Shown here in pieces: positions 47,413 to 59,196 of a stretch of DNA of 64,000 nt. Under the pieces are notes generated by a model, which did no database searches, was not told the DNA's origin, and worked only from the letters and a program-made list of their open reading frames with translations. Numbering within the stretch: position 1 is the stretch's first letter; the number at the start of each line of letters is the position of its first letter. Source of the DNA: Calonectria ilicicola. Lineage: Eukaryota > Ascomycota > Sordariomycetes > Hypocreales > Nectriaceae. The position numbers were made by a program, and so were the translations under genes. Location of the stretch: the NCBI GenBank assembly GCA_020809705.1, contig CP085826.1:1302001-1366000 (forward strand), read 5' to 3'.

Positions 47413-48362
47413 TTATCTACCTCCACAGCTTCCCAGATGATTGATAATGTGGGGGTCCAGTCCTTCACAAGTAACACCACCACAGCATTCGCTGGAACTC
47501 TTGCAAGGCCCGGAAAACTTGCAACCCGAACCTTCTCGACAATGCCGCGGCCCAGTGAAGTCTTTGGTCCCTGGGGCCCACAAGCAATAATATCCAAGAC
47601 AGCAATCAATATGGTAGCATCTTTCACCTTCTCCACGGCATTTGAACTCATACTATGCGTTATCTGTCAGCATTCATTGTAAATAACTCGATAGCATAAC
47701 CATACCGGATCTTGAAGCTCTTTGGCGAGATCTCCCAATACAGATCTAATCCTATTTACATAGTCGCTTGAAATCGCTTGGCAAACTTTAATCTCAGTAG
47801 TGCTTGCACAGGCGAATTTGCCATTCTGAAGTGCTTCACCGGCTGGATCCTGTTCTCCATGTAGCTGATTCCTGACGCCATGGAAAATCTTGCCAATGCT
47901 ACTAACGGTTAGACCCCTGAACATCGTATTGTTGAGAACGCGGATAGCATCCGCGATGTCCTGGAAAGTGGCATTGCAGGTTTCCGGCTTGCAAAAATTC
48001 TCTCCAGTAAAGATCAGAGTTTGATTAATAAGACTAGGGACACGTCGAAAGAAGTCTCTACACACACTCCTCTCAGAGCAAGTCTTGTTGGCGTCAGAAG
48101 CAAGATTCGGGATCACGTCTGCAATACCGTCAACATCTCGCGCAAGTCCAAGAGTAGCTTTGAAAAGTTCCCTGCAGGAGGGATTGTCCTTCTCACAGAT
48201 ATCAGCAGGTGACGAGCCCTTGATAGTCTTATTGAAGGGCGATATCCTATCAAGAGGTACAATATCGTCATATCGGTCTTCGTCAGATTGGTGTTTGTCA
48301 AGGACTAGGCCGATGACAGTATTGGTAGCCATAAAAAAGGCGAAAGCGGAAAGAGCCCTCAT
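47413..48362 (-). CDS. Secreted protein with two C-terminal knottin-like modules
   Basis: Two exons on the minus strand, 48362-47706 and 47652-47413, with a 53-nt intron (GTATGG donor, GCTGAC branch, TAG acceptor); 298 residues. A signal peptide (ALSAFAFFMATNTVIG) is followed by about 200 residues of mostly helical sequence with scattered Cys and N-glycosylation sequons. The second exon encodes 79 residues with 14 Cys-rich positions in two successive modules: C-x6-C-x4-CC-x4-C-x14-C and C-x5-C-x5-CC-x4-C-x13-C, the spacing of inhibitor cystine knots. Such folds are extracellular, protease-stable peptides with diverse roles, including effectors and inhibitors; no target can be assigned. If the intron is retained, the protein ends about 13 residues after the splice site without either module. 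A TATA-like TATAA lies near 48441-48445. Confidence 0.75.
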
Positions 48363-50839
48363 GACGAGTGGAAGGAACAAATAGTGATGCCAGTGTTAGA
48401 ATAGATGATGTGGGAAGGTGGAATGGATTTTTGGAATACTTATAAGTTTAGGTAGTCGCTGGCTGAGCTCGTGGATACTGGATATTTGGTGACACAGCTG
48501 TCCCTAAACCCATTTGATCTCATCACACTTGCCGAGCGTTGCCGTGCTGATCAGCACATCACTAGTAAAAGTATATACATCCTGTCATACCCAATCAAAC
48601 AGTCTTGACCATATTCAGTTAGAAAATCCCAGTTTAGTGTTGTGTTTTTGTAGTTCCCTTCTGAATAGCGACATGCTAGATTGCTTTGGATCATTTAGTC
48701 GGAGCGATCAGTGCCGATCTACATCTGAACATGGGACATAGTATTAGTCTGGCGACGCTAATGCGGTTTCCAAGGCTGTAGCGTCCCCAGACTAGTCCAA
48801 TTTGGAATACGAGAGTAAATTAGCCCATATTTGTGATTCAAGGCACTAATTTAGCCTTGATCCCTCAATGAATAGGTCGCGTCCATTCGGACTATGGTTG
48901 AGACATAAACGCGAGTCACAGCGACAAGAAGGATACCCAAGACACAGTATCCGAAAAAGAAAATGATCTCGAGACGTTATTACGAAAATTTGCACCTGTT
49001 GTCCGAAAATTATATCATTTCTTGTTTCACATCGTCTTCCCACTTTGATCCATGCCTGCCTGACTGACTACTATAGTCAATACAACGATAAAGGAGCAAA
49101 GCAGACCACCGGAAAGCTCCGTGTCCGGCATGCGCTGATGTCAAATTGTCTGAGAAGTCCTCTCGCTGACCCACATCTATCGGGCCCTCGCCTATTTTCC
49201 CTTTTTATTTTTGCTTTTTGGTCGTTATTGGCCTCCTCGTGATAACAGCCATTGCCGTGTGGCTTTTGTCATGGGGACGTGCCAAGACTAGACTTGACAA
49301 CCCGGCACGGGATAACAGACTAATGCCTGAGACACGGAAATGCATCCTGGCTAGTGTTATTCCAAACAATGTGTGCTCATGTTTGGAAACTCGATAGTCA
49401 AACAATAAAACCCCATCCTTCATTATATCTCAATTCTCCTACTTCGTCACAGCTAAGGAGCTGCGCGCAACAATTGACTTGATCATGGTATTTTATGAGT
49501 CTAATCAGACGCCTCCTTTCTGGATTGAACGGATGGTTTTCGCGGCCTGAATGACTTCTCATGGCTTAGTATGACCAAGTTTCGAGACCTCATTGCATCA
49601 TGTCTCCCTAACCTAGATCAATTGCACTCGCTTACTTTTGCCTACCCTCGCTTGTCCTTACTTGACCTTTGAGTAGTGACGACCTTGGTGGCGAACTGCA
49701 AATGTCGCGGGTTAGAGATTAAGGAAATCCCGCCAGCCTGACACCAAAATATCCGCATTCGTTTGGCAATGAACCAAGGGAAAACGGAGACGCACCCTGA
49801 CGTTATATATACGTGTTAGTAAGTGACGGATTGATTTTATTTATATTAGTGGTTCTGTAAGAAAATATATTGAAAACTTTTATTATTTGACAATTATTAT
49901 ATCAAGGCGCAGATATAGCCCAAACCCGCTGGTCCCTGATGTAAGGCATTCTACACTTTTGCTCGTGATATAGTAGTATTTTGTGCGTGCGACATATTAT
50001 CAAATATTAATTTTAACAATTATTTACTTTTAAAGCATAGGTATAAAATAACACACCAAAGTCCTGCCTTGCTGAATGCAATCTGGATCGTTGTTGATGG
50101 GACCAGTACGACGAAGTCTTTGCCGACCAGAGTCAATATAATCTGGTCACTTGAAGAAGTTACGTAATTAGAAAATTTACAGTGCTAAAGCCGGTTTCAG
50201 TGATGGTACGAGTGAAATGTCCTAGTCTTGGTTTGCTCAACATCCTCGACCTGACTTCATCATTGGGATTTCTCAAGTTGAGTTCGTGACCAAGTTAGGC
50301 TTGTTTTTAAGTTAGGCTGTCTCAAAATCTTCCAGCAAACCTTTTAGTGAAACTTCTGAAGCTAGAACCTGCCCATCATATCGCCTGGTCGCTTTCCTGT
50401 CATCACATGATCATGAACTGGGATTACGGGGATAAAGAATGCGCAAAGAGAGCCTGCAGCTGCATCTTGCAAGCCTGGAAGCTTTTAGCTAAATGATCAA
50501 AAACCGGGATCCGGTTTTCAACAGAACATCTGAGGTGGCTAAAGTTGCTATTATATTCATGGTTGACAGTTAGGTAGACTGATGGTATGACCCCCATAGG
50601 TTAAGGGTCCTAAAATTGAACGAATAGTGCACGAGGCGCATAGAGCCAAAAAGGATAGCATGGAACCAAAAAAGAGCTGAACCAAAAGCCAATCTATTCA
50701 TCAAAGCGGCTGTAAAAGCCACGATCTAGGCTGGGCTCCACCTGGCTTACGTTTCGCCTCAAAAGGCCAAATGGATTATAGCTTAGATTATTATCTAGCT
50801 ATCTGTGCTAAAAATTACAATTATTCCAATTTGACGGCA
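48363..50839. other. Gene-free, partly AT-rich region
   Basis: About 2.5 kb without a credible gene on either strand; the segment 49800-50060 is strongly AT-rich. A-rich direct repeats (AACCAAAA) occur near 50660-50690. No terminal repeats or transposase frames recognised. Confidence 0.5.
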
Positions 50840-52900
50840 TTATTTAGCGTATTTTTTCAAAAGATCAGCTGCATACTCTGCAACAGCGTACACTGTAGAC
50901 TGTGTATGGGCAGCCGGGAGCATAGGCATCATACTGGCATCCACCACCCACAATCCTTGTACACCATACACACAAAGCTTGTTGTCGACCACACCTCCAT
51001 GCTCTCGGGGCATCATGGCGGCGGTTCCAACGGGATGGTCGAAGGTTGGGCTGTATAGGGATTCTCTCATCATCTTCTCAATCTCTGCATCAGATTGAAT
51101 CGTGGGACCAGGAACGACCTCAACTGGCTCCAGGGAAGCAAGACTACTCGTTGCCATCATCTCACGGGTCTTGCGGAAGGCGCTGATAGCCATGGACATG
51201 TCAACACTGTTGGAGGCGGAGTTGAAGTCGATGAGTGGAGTCATGGATGGATCGGGATTTGTGCTGTTGATCAAAATAGTTCCTCTAGAGAGAGGCTTTT
51301 GGAGAGCGACTTGCATAGCGGGATCACCACCAAATGCAAACTCGGCAACACCGGCTTCGGGGCTGCGAAGGCGAGACTGTAGAACAGTACGCTGACGCAG
51401 AAAGCCCTCGAGCAGGGACGGGTTTTCCGAGTACAGCGCAGGTAGATGGGACAAGGCGTTTTGGTTTCCGAGAGCATCAGCAACAGACTTGTACTTGGGG
51501 TCCATGTCTTGGAGAGATGTGAAGACAACTCGGTTGCCCCATGCATGCGAAAATGGACCAGTCTTTTTAGATTCGTATTCCTTCCAGGCCTGGTTATAGT
51601 AGGTTGCATTGTCCATCAAACCAGGGTTGGATTTGGTGTCATTGTTGACTGCAGTAAAGGTCAGCATTAGCCGGTCCAATCATTCGCCCTACTTACATTG
51701 GTAAAAGATTAGGAAAGACGGGTGGTCTTGGAAGTTGGCGCCCACTCCGGGAGCATCCACGACCACATTGATACCCAATGACTTGAGGAGGTTGGCTGGG
51801 CCAATGCCGCTCAATTGCAAAATTCGAGGGGTGTTGACTGCGCCAGCAGCCATAATGACATGCTTGGCCGACACCACCTTGGACTTTTTGCTGTTCTCAC
51901 GGCTGATCACCTTGACACCAGTTGCCTTCTTTCCTTTGAACTGAATAGCAGCACCATAGTGGCGGATGAGCAAGTCAAGGTTAGGGCGACTGCTTACAGG
52001 CCTGTAGTATCCTGTTTCCGAGGTAGAACGGGTTGCCTCTTTGCCGCCCGAATTCTGGGGTAGCCAAGCAAGTCCAACGTTTGTGCCGTTGGCACCGTCT
52101 ACTAGGACGCGTGCGTCGAGATCCTCGGACCAAGCTTGGGCCATGAGTTCTGTGATTGGCGAAGTCAGCAGCTGCACGGCATGTTCGACCAGGGAAACGA
52201 TGTGTATTGGACAAGCAATGCTCGGGATGATCGGCTAGCAACTTACTTGCTTCTGGCCACTGCCAAGATGGATAGCCAACCTGGATGGGTCCCTTTCCGT
52301 ACGCCTTCTCGTCCCATTGATAGCCATAGCGATCAATGAATTCCTTTGCTGGGGGGGCAAATGTCGTCGACTTGCGGAAATACGGGTACAGTGTGTTCCA
52401 TCCCCAGCCTGAATTGCCCAATTGCTCCCATGCATCATAGTCTAGGGATGAGCCGCGGTCAAAGGCCATGCCATTGACAGAAGAGCCACCACCTACCGCC
52501 TTTCCAATGCGCAGGTCGTGGATGCGGTTGTCCAGGTTCACCTGTGGCACAGAGGTCATGCCGTACAGACGCGGGGTTTGGTCCTTGGTTGTGAGATAGG
52601 GCACGGTGGTATTTTTTGTGAGAGCAAAATCACCATACTCAATGACAAGAACCTTTTCTGTGGCAGACTTTAGCGCTCATTCTTCATTTTGATGGAGGAG
52701 TAAGTGGAATCGGACTCACTCTTGGGGTCCTCGGTGAGCCTATTGGCGACCACCAGGCCGCTGGTACCACCGCCGACGATGATGAAGTCATACTCGTCAC
52801 GTATCGAATTGAGGTCGCGCTTGGCTGGAGGCTCCGTGCTGTCAAGGCAGCACGCTCGCCCCACGGCGAGACTTAATAATGCCAAGCTTTTCAGCGACAT
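50840..52900 (-). CDS. Secreted GMC-family FAD oxidoreductase
   Basis: Four exons on the minus strand: 52900-52720, 52657-52247, 52149-51697 and 51648-50840; 617 residues, phases consistent. Introns are 62, 97 and 48 nt. A signal peptide (SLALLSLAVGRACC) precedes the FAD-binding DFIIVGGGTSGLVVANRL (GGGTSG at 43-48). GKAVGGGSSVNGM matches the first GMC signature and GAVNTPRILQLSGIGP the second. The C-terminal catalytic pair is carried by TFDHPVGTAAM and DASMMPMLPAAHTQ, a His-His arrangement as in glucose oxidase-type members. The enzymes oxidise alcohols or sugars extracellularly, making hydrogen peroxide or reducing quinones. The exact substrate (aryl alcohol, sugar or other) is open. The first four signatures depend on correct splicing. 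Confidence 0.9.
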
Positions 52901-54843
52901 GATGCAGGCTGCTCTCAGGACAAGAGTCAGAGAGTAAAGCGTCAAGGAAGCTCTCGTTCGTCGCTCAAGCAAAACTACGTCCGGCAACCACTAGCATAAT
53001 CATACGACCAAGTCTAATCCAGCAAAAAGGCGGGAGAGCAGCCGGTTTTGTTTTCGTCACGCAGGTCCCCGCGCCATGCTCTTGGCCGATCCCCTCATTC
53101 AGCTCGGCTGCTGGGCGACATAACATGCAGCCATATGCACACTGCGGGGTTCGATTACTGGCCCGTTCCTGGTCCCCGAATTGACCGCTCAGGACGGCTG
53201 ATGCAGCCGTCGGCCGCCACTGGATGAAAAAGGTAAGTATCAATCAGGCGCCATCAGCCCTAGGCGGCCATGTGCCGACCGTGCGCTGCCGGGGGAATAG
53301 TGTCTCTGCTGAAGAAGCGGAGTGCTCTTCCATGGCCTGTATCACAACAATTATTGATACACCTTCCGCTTTTGACAACGAGCTGATATCAATTTTTCTC
53401 ATGCTCGCCAATATCCCATAACTAGCGGCCCAGCTGATGGATGGGTAAATACAAGCTATCTTTTGCCGGCAGGGTCATCCTGGCCTTTGATCCAAATCCG
53501 CTCGTAGCCACATATTCGACCCACTATGCATGAAACGGCGAGTCTGTGTGCTATGACGAATTGAGAAAAATGTCCATTTCTAAAAAAGAAATGAGAGGGA
53601 AAAAGATTGTGGATAAGAAAGGCAAAACCTGATAAACACAAATGGATACTCTCCATACCTCCATCCACCATTAGTACAAATTGCCAGAAGCAGAAGCGCA
53701 ATGCTGAAGGAACTAGGAAATGGTGAACAGTCTACTTACGAATCAAATGACGACAAGACCTCAGGACCTTACCTCCGACATGGTATCTACTCACCAGATT
53801 GGGATTTAATATGGCACTGACAGATATATACAGAGACCGAACAGATAGATATCCATTTGCCTCCAAGAACAGATTAGCGATTGATTAAACAGCCAATCCT
53901 CCCAACCATCATTTTTCTTGTCTAGTTCCCCGCAGGTTGTGACGCTAACACATAGATGCACACAAAGATTTTAGTCCTTGGTATAGCTAATCGATCGGAT
54001 GTGATCAGAGTTGACGACTCTTCAGCATTCGGTAGGGCGTCAAGAATTGTCAAACCCATGACCATACCAAGCTTGGTACCTTGTACCTACCAATTGGAAC
54101 ATGCACTTGTAAAATTCGAGTGAAGAAAATGAAATAAATATATAAATTTAGGGCGTGGCACGGAAATCCGGCACTCGGAATCGACAATGCTACCCAACAA
54201 GACATCGGTTAGCCAATTAGCGCGAAACTACTCTCCCAATTCTCAACAATTAGGCTAGTCAACAATCGGCCGAATGGTCAAGGCGGAAGACTTAAGCGAC
54301 GGATTTCTCGCCATACGCAAGAAAAACCCTTCTGGAAAAGTTCGTCTGGGTTGCAACTTGGAAGTGAATTGTGTCGTCATTCTGCTTTGCTTAGCTGCGA
54401 TTTGGTTATTTCACATGTTGGTGGCGATTTTTGGTGGCGCTTACAAGTGTGGCGTTGGATGTGGCTGTACCTTTGACGCATGATTGTGTCTTCTTCGTGG
54501 TAATTTTCACGGCATTTGTGAGACAAAATAGTGTTGATTCCTCGGTTTTTAGTGACTTGAGACAGTAGAAGTGGTCGAATATTGATGACTATCACCTTAT
54601 TGACAACAGCAGCATATGCGTCGCGGGGAAAATAATGATCGAGCTTGCGCCACCCTATATATGGAAGTAATTGTATTCGCCTTGAAAGATATCACACATT
54701 TTGTTGGAGAAAAATAGAAAGCCTTTAATGCATAAAAAAATCGAATTTCTCTTCTCAAATTTATTTTCTGAATAACTTTTTCTAAGTTCCTCGTAGCTAT
54801 GATGTGAGGCGGTACCTAGGTTTCAATTCCCCTTTGACTTTGT
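52901..54843. other. Intergenic region
   Basis: About 1.9 kb. The left part is the promoter side of the GMC gene. A plus-strand 69-codon frame at 54274-54483 has one hydrophobic helix and four C-terminal Cys, but no other support. Otherwise nothing recognised. Confidence 0.45.
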
Positions 54844-55761
54844 TTACGGCGCCAAAAAGAGTTCCCTGTTTTCGTCTACCCATTGCTCCAGCGAAGTAGA
54901 TGGTTTCCCAGTATATAGCTCAACATTCTTCACCCCAGTCTCATAATTAGGGCGACCCAGAATATCAGGATTCCCATGAACTCGCACCAAGTATTCTCGT
55001 AGTGTTTTGGGCACACCGGCGGTGGCTAATTCTGCCAGAGCCTCTTCTGCAGTCTTGTCCTTGACCGTGATCTCCTTGCCCAATACTTTTCCAATCACCT
55101 TCATGGCTTCTCCCGTTGATATAACCTGTGGTCCGTACAGGTACACTTTTTGTTGTCCCTCGCGTGGCCCTTCCACCAGGATCGTACCAGAGACCCTGCC
55201 CATGTCGCCCGGGGTGATGGCGTCTAGCGGGAAATCGCGCTCATGCATCTTTACTTCGCCGGCGATGATGCCATCCTTGTAATGCCCTGACAAATTTGTA
55301 GCGAAACCTCCTGGTCGCACGGCAACGTAGTTTTCTGGGCCAAATATCTCATCAAGATTGATTTCGACTTGTGCATGCAAGTAAGGTATCACCTCGCTGG
55401 GCAGGACATCTCGAGCATCTCCGGGAATCGTAAAGCTACTCAAAAATACGACAAAATTGACGCCGGCGGACTTGAGAGCTTCCAAGGATGACTTCATATG
55501 GTCCTCACTGCGATGAGCAAGGTAGATGAATGCACGCTGGGCACCAGACTCTTTGACGGCTGCTGCGATGGTGTCGGGCTTGGTCAGGTCAGCCTGGACT
55601 CTTTCAAAGCCACCATCTCTCTCCTGTTCTGCGCTCAATCCAGGAATGGGCTTTTTAGGATCTCGCATTGCAAGCCAAACTTTGGCGCCCTTTTCCTGGG
55701 CAGTGCGGGCTGCGACGGAGGCGACACCGCCGGTTGGCCCAAAGACAATAACTTTGCTCAT
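54844..55761 (-). CDS. NmrA-like NAD(P)-binding protein
   Basis: Single exon, 305 residues, starting at the ATG at 55761. The N-terminal VIVFGPTGGVASVAARTAQEKG is the Rossmann dinucleotide motif of the NmrA/atypical short-chain dehydrogenase group, followed by a VWLAMRDP segment at the second strand. There is no YxxxK catalytic pair in the usual place; the equivalent region reads VIPYLHAQVEINLDEIF. NmrA-like proteins include redox sensors and isomerase- or reductase-like enzymes, often found near secondary-metabolism genes. Cytosolic. It lies between the GMC oxidoreductase and the CocE-type hydrolase, on the same strand as both. Confidence 0.88.
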   Translation of the reverse strand: MSKVIVFGPTGGVASVAARTAQEKGAKVWLAMRDPKKPIPGLSAEQERDGGFERVQADLTKPDTIAAAVKESGAQRAFIYLAHRSEDHMKSSLEALKSAGVNFVVFLSSFTIPGDARDVLPSEVIPYLHAQVEINLDEIFGPENYVAVRPGGFATNLSGHYKDGIIAGEVKMHERDFPLDAITPGDMGRVSGTILVEGPREGQQKVYLYGPQVISTGEAMKVIGKVLGKEITVKDKTAEEALAELATAGVPKTLREYLVRVHGNPDILGRPNYETGVKNVELYTGKPSTSLEQWVDENRELFLAP

Positions 55762-56242
55762 GTTGGAGTTTGAAATAGAAGTTGCAAATGGTTAATATTG
55801 CTTTGAATTTAAAAACTACAATTTAGTAAATCATTCTCGACTTTATATATATTATTCATGCGAAGATACATCTCGCGTGTCGGTCGTAAGTCTATCTCCG
55901 TGCAACCATCTCCGATCCGATGTCCGGACCCACTGTCTGCCGCCACTAAGAAGTTTAACGCGATTTGGTTGGTGTGACGATCCTTTGATGATGAGGTCTC
56001 GCATGAAACATCACCTCATCGAACCAAGTCGGCCTAGTCACAATTTGTGAGAACGATGTAACGCAGCAATAATCATTATACAAGCTGTTGCCTCGATCCA
56101 AGGTCAATAGGTGAGATGCCTCATGTCTTATTAATCTAATAAGCTGGCCTTTCCATTTTCATCGCATTTGGGGCGACTGCTGAGTCCGTCTGTCTTTATC
56201 CTTAACATCATACCAGTACTATGCGATTGAAGCTAAACTGAG
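55762..56242. other. Short intergenic region
   Basis: 481 bp between two minus-strand genes: the promoter side of the NmrA-like gene and the 3' flank of the CocE-type gene. A TATATATATTATT tract lies at 55844-55856, about 85 nt before the NmrA-like start. No gene. Confidence 0.45.
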
Positions 56243-58641
56243 CTAAAGCATCAAATTTTCGTATCCATCGCGCCTAGGCACAACAGGGCATAGAATATAG
56301 TTGGCTCGGTTTCCTCCGACGTGTAGGGCATCAATACCTTCATGACGCTCTGAGCCATACCAAACACGCATCTCTGGGGCTTTGTATCCAGGGATATCCG
56401 GTTGCTCTTCTGAGGGGCAGATGTCCACTCGCAACTTCCAGCCTTTTCGAACTCTGGCGGCCGCTGGCATTAACTCAACTTTAATCTCCACTATATCATC
56501 CACTCCACCTAGCAATGCAATATCTTCCTCTTTGTGAGTATGCCATGGGCGATAGGGAAGTGAGCGTTCTTGATCCAAGGCACGATGGCTAGCACGGAGG
56601 AAACCCTTCGCAACGGGCTCAGGCGCGCTACTGTGGGCACCATAACTGACAACACTGCCAGATTCATCCACAGCCCATATAAAGACAACGACATCGGCAT
56701 CAGGGGACGTCGATGAGATATTTAAGACTGCGGCGAAGTGGCCAGCGAGTTCGACGTCCTCGTCAAATGGTGAGGAGTGGAAACTAACTCCAGATTTGAC
56801 GTTGATAATTGGCTTGACTGAGTAGGAAAGCTTTTTAGCCGAAGTGTCAGCTGGTGGGTTCATTGATAAACCGCCCTCTGGGGTAAGATGCCATGTCGTA
56901 TAGGTTGTCCCAGGAACTGGCCAGTTTCGTTCTTTGCGCCAGTACCAGGCTTGGTTGCCAAGCCGCATTTGGATTCCGACTGGCTCAGGTGCGATACGCT
57001 CTCCACCTTTCAAGTGGTAATCCAGAAACTGGAGAATCTTACTTGCGGCTTCCCTACTAGGCCACGAATAATAGTTGGAATCAACCAGTTGAAGGTTGGT
57101 ATTTTCAGGACGTCGGATCATCCAAGCCTCATAGGCACCCTTTCCATGGATCATAAAAATTTGTGATGCTGCTAAAAAGCATGGCACATCTACAGAGGCT
57201 TCCGGGCGAGACGCTTGCATTTCCCAAAACTTCGAAAATGTGGGATTGGATTGGGTAAGTGATCCGACGTCCATGTGATCTCCCCATCTGGGAGACACGC
57301 CTGCAACTCGGGCAAACCAATTATCCATATATCGAAGACAAGGAACTCCGCCAATGTATGTGGCCTCTCGGTACACATCGATATCCGCTGAAAAACTTTG
57401 TGTTACTGATGCTGCCACATTTGTGTGAGGGCACTGGGGATTGAGACTCACTAGCATAAGGCACAAAACATTTCAGGCCCTTGGGCTTTGCAGCTGCTAC
57501 CGCCCACTGGGTGTTGGCTCCTCCAGAGCTTCCAATTAAAGCCACATCACCACTGCTCCATGATTGCTGCGCTGACCACTCTACTGCTGCACAGTAATCA
57601 CTAGTCAGCTCTCCTGGAGCCCATCGTTTCCCAGGTGTCTGCGACACGCCCTTGGGGTCAATCCTGACGACGACATATCCAGAAGGAACATAACTAAAAG
57701 TGTTGAAAGTACCAATATTCTCGAATCCTCGTTGCTTCGTGAAGAATTGGGACCATGGTCCTAGATCGTGAATCTGTACTTCAGTGCCCGCGGGGCTCGA
57801 GTGCCAATGGTCTTCAGCCCGTTCAAAAGAGAAGATGTCATCTTCGTTGCTCAGATCTGGACCACCCCACGGGACACGGCGTCCGTAGAGGGTGCAACTT
57901 ATGAGGACGGGGAATTTGGCGCCAGGCCGCAATGGAACATATGCATCTGCAAAGACGTATTCGCCATCGGGGGTGGGAACTTTGAGATCGCGCAAAACTT
58001 TAAACCCGGCAATCTCTCGACGGAGATGATTGCGTGTATGGTGCACAGACTTTGGTTGAAGATCAAGTTCCGCACAAATCTTTTGAAGGGGCTCGTCGAG
58101 TTTGGAAAGGTCGTCTGCGTCGAAGTCAATGTCTGATGCGTACTTGGCGATGACTGCCTCGACCTAGAAACACAGAAGGTTATTTTGGATGGTCCTACTT
58201 ATGATACTGAGAAGGAATGAAACACAAACTCACATTCTCGTCAATTTTAATAGCTTTTTCGAAACCTTGGCCAGGGGCAAGGCTAAACAGTAATCGAGCT
58301 CGGTTCACTCGGCGATGATCATAGTCCGAGATTTCAGGTGCGACAATCTGTGAGATGGTAACAAGGGGCTTGCCAACACAAGAGCCAAGTACAAGACTTC
58401 CAATCGAGAATGTGACTTCTTCACCAGAGTTGTAAGTAAATTCAGAGTTAACAGAGGTTGCCCCCGCGACTGTTGGTGTTTTGTAGGTAAGACCGACTAC
58501 ATCGGCGAAAATACCCGTATGGATCATATTGAATTGGATTGGTTTGAGATTGTTAATGGTGTTGTTGAGCTTTGGTTTTGAGGGTGATAGCCATGTGGAG
58601 GTTTGACGAAGCTTATGTATCAGTTTCCTTCCCTTGAGCAT
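56243..58641 (-). CDS. CocE/NonD-type serine hydrolase (peptidase S15 family)
   Basis: Three exons on the minus strand: 58641-58234, 58163-57452 and 57387-56243; 754 residues. Introns are 70 and 64 nt. An N-terminal fungal extension (about 1-140) precedes the alpha/beta-hydrolase core with TPDGEYVFADAYVP, RIDPKGVSQTPGKRW and the nucleophile in ALIGSSGGANTQW (Ser near 349). The C-terminal half ends in the jelly-roll X-Pro dipeptidyl-peptidase domain (LAGHFAAVLNISSTSPDADVVVFI). Family members hydrolyse esters such as cocaine, acyl bonds of antibiotics or X-Pro peptides. The ATG at 58641 is the first in frame; a later one at about 58530 is possible. No signal peptide. It is divergent from the MFS transporter across a 555-bp promoter. 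Confidence 0.88.
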
Positions 58642-59196
58642 TCTGAATTTGAAAATAGTACTACGAACAGTTTTGCGTAACAAAGTGTGGTTTTACGTCG
58701 TCATACATACCACACAGGGATATCGAAGCAACCATACAAAGCTAATCCAGTAATAAGCGCCATTGACCGTAGCGGCGATCTGGAGAAGATGAAGCGGCTA
58801 TACCATACTTAGGGATACTCCGAGCTGTTAATCGGAGAATCGAATACACCGGCTGGTAATTTAGTGATAGCCGACGTACAAGCGGATCATGTAGAATAAC
58901 CTTCCAAAATGCCGGAGGAAGATTATTCGTAATATGAAGCGCTAAGCATGGACTGGGATATGTTAAAGTTGTGCAAGTGCCACTGGGGGGAAATAACCAG
59001 GGGACATTTCCTAGATAGGAAATCTTCCGGTTAGTTTTGTTCCCCACCTCAGCACCACCAAGAAGCGACGGCTTGTCCAAGCGTACAAGCTACCACTGTA
59101 CTGCATTTTGAAGCAATTTTCTCTTCAATATTTGGAGATTGCACTCGCTGTGTTTAGCCCAACCCCAATTTCAAGGCATCGCTTCCATTCAGAAAA
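58642..59196. promoter_or_regulatory. Shared divergent promoter, CocE-type hydrolase / MFS transporter
   Basis: 555 bp between divergent start codons. No TATA box or known operator stands out. Shared control of the two genes is inferred from the arrangement. Confidence 0.4.

Noticed and set aside
53140..53180. tRNA-like GGTTCGATTACTGG sequence
   Set aside because: Only a T-loop-like match; no acceptor or anticodon stems can be drawn around it.
54274..54483. 69-codon frame with one hydrophobic helix and C-terminal cysteines
   Set aside because: Short and isolated, with no signal peptide at the N terminus and no supporting context.
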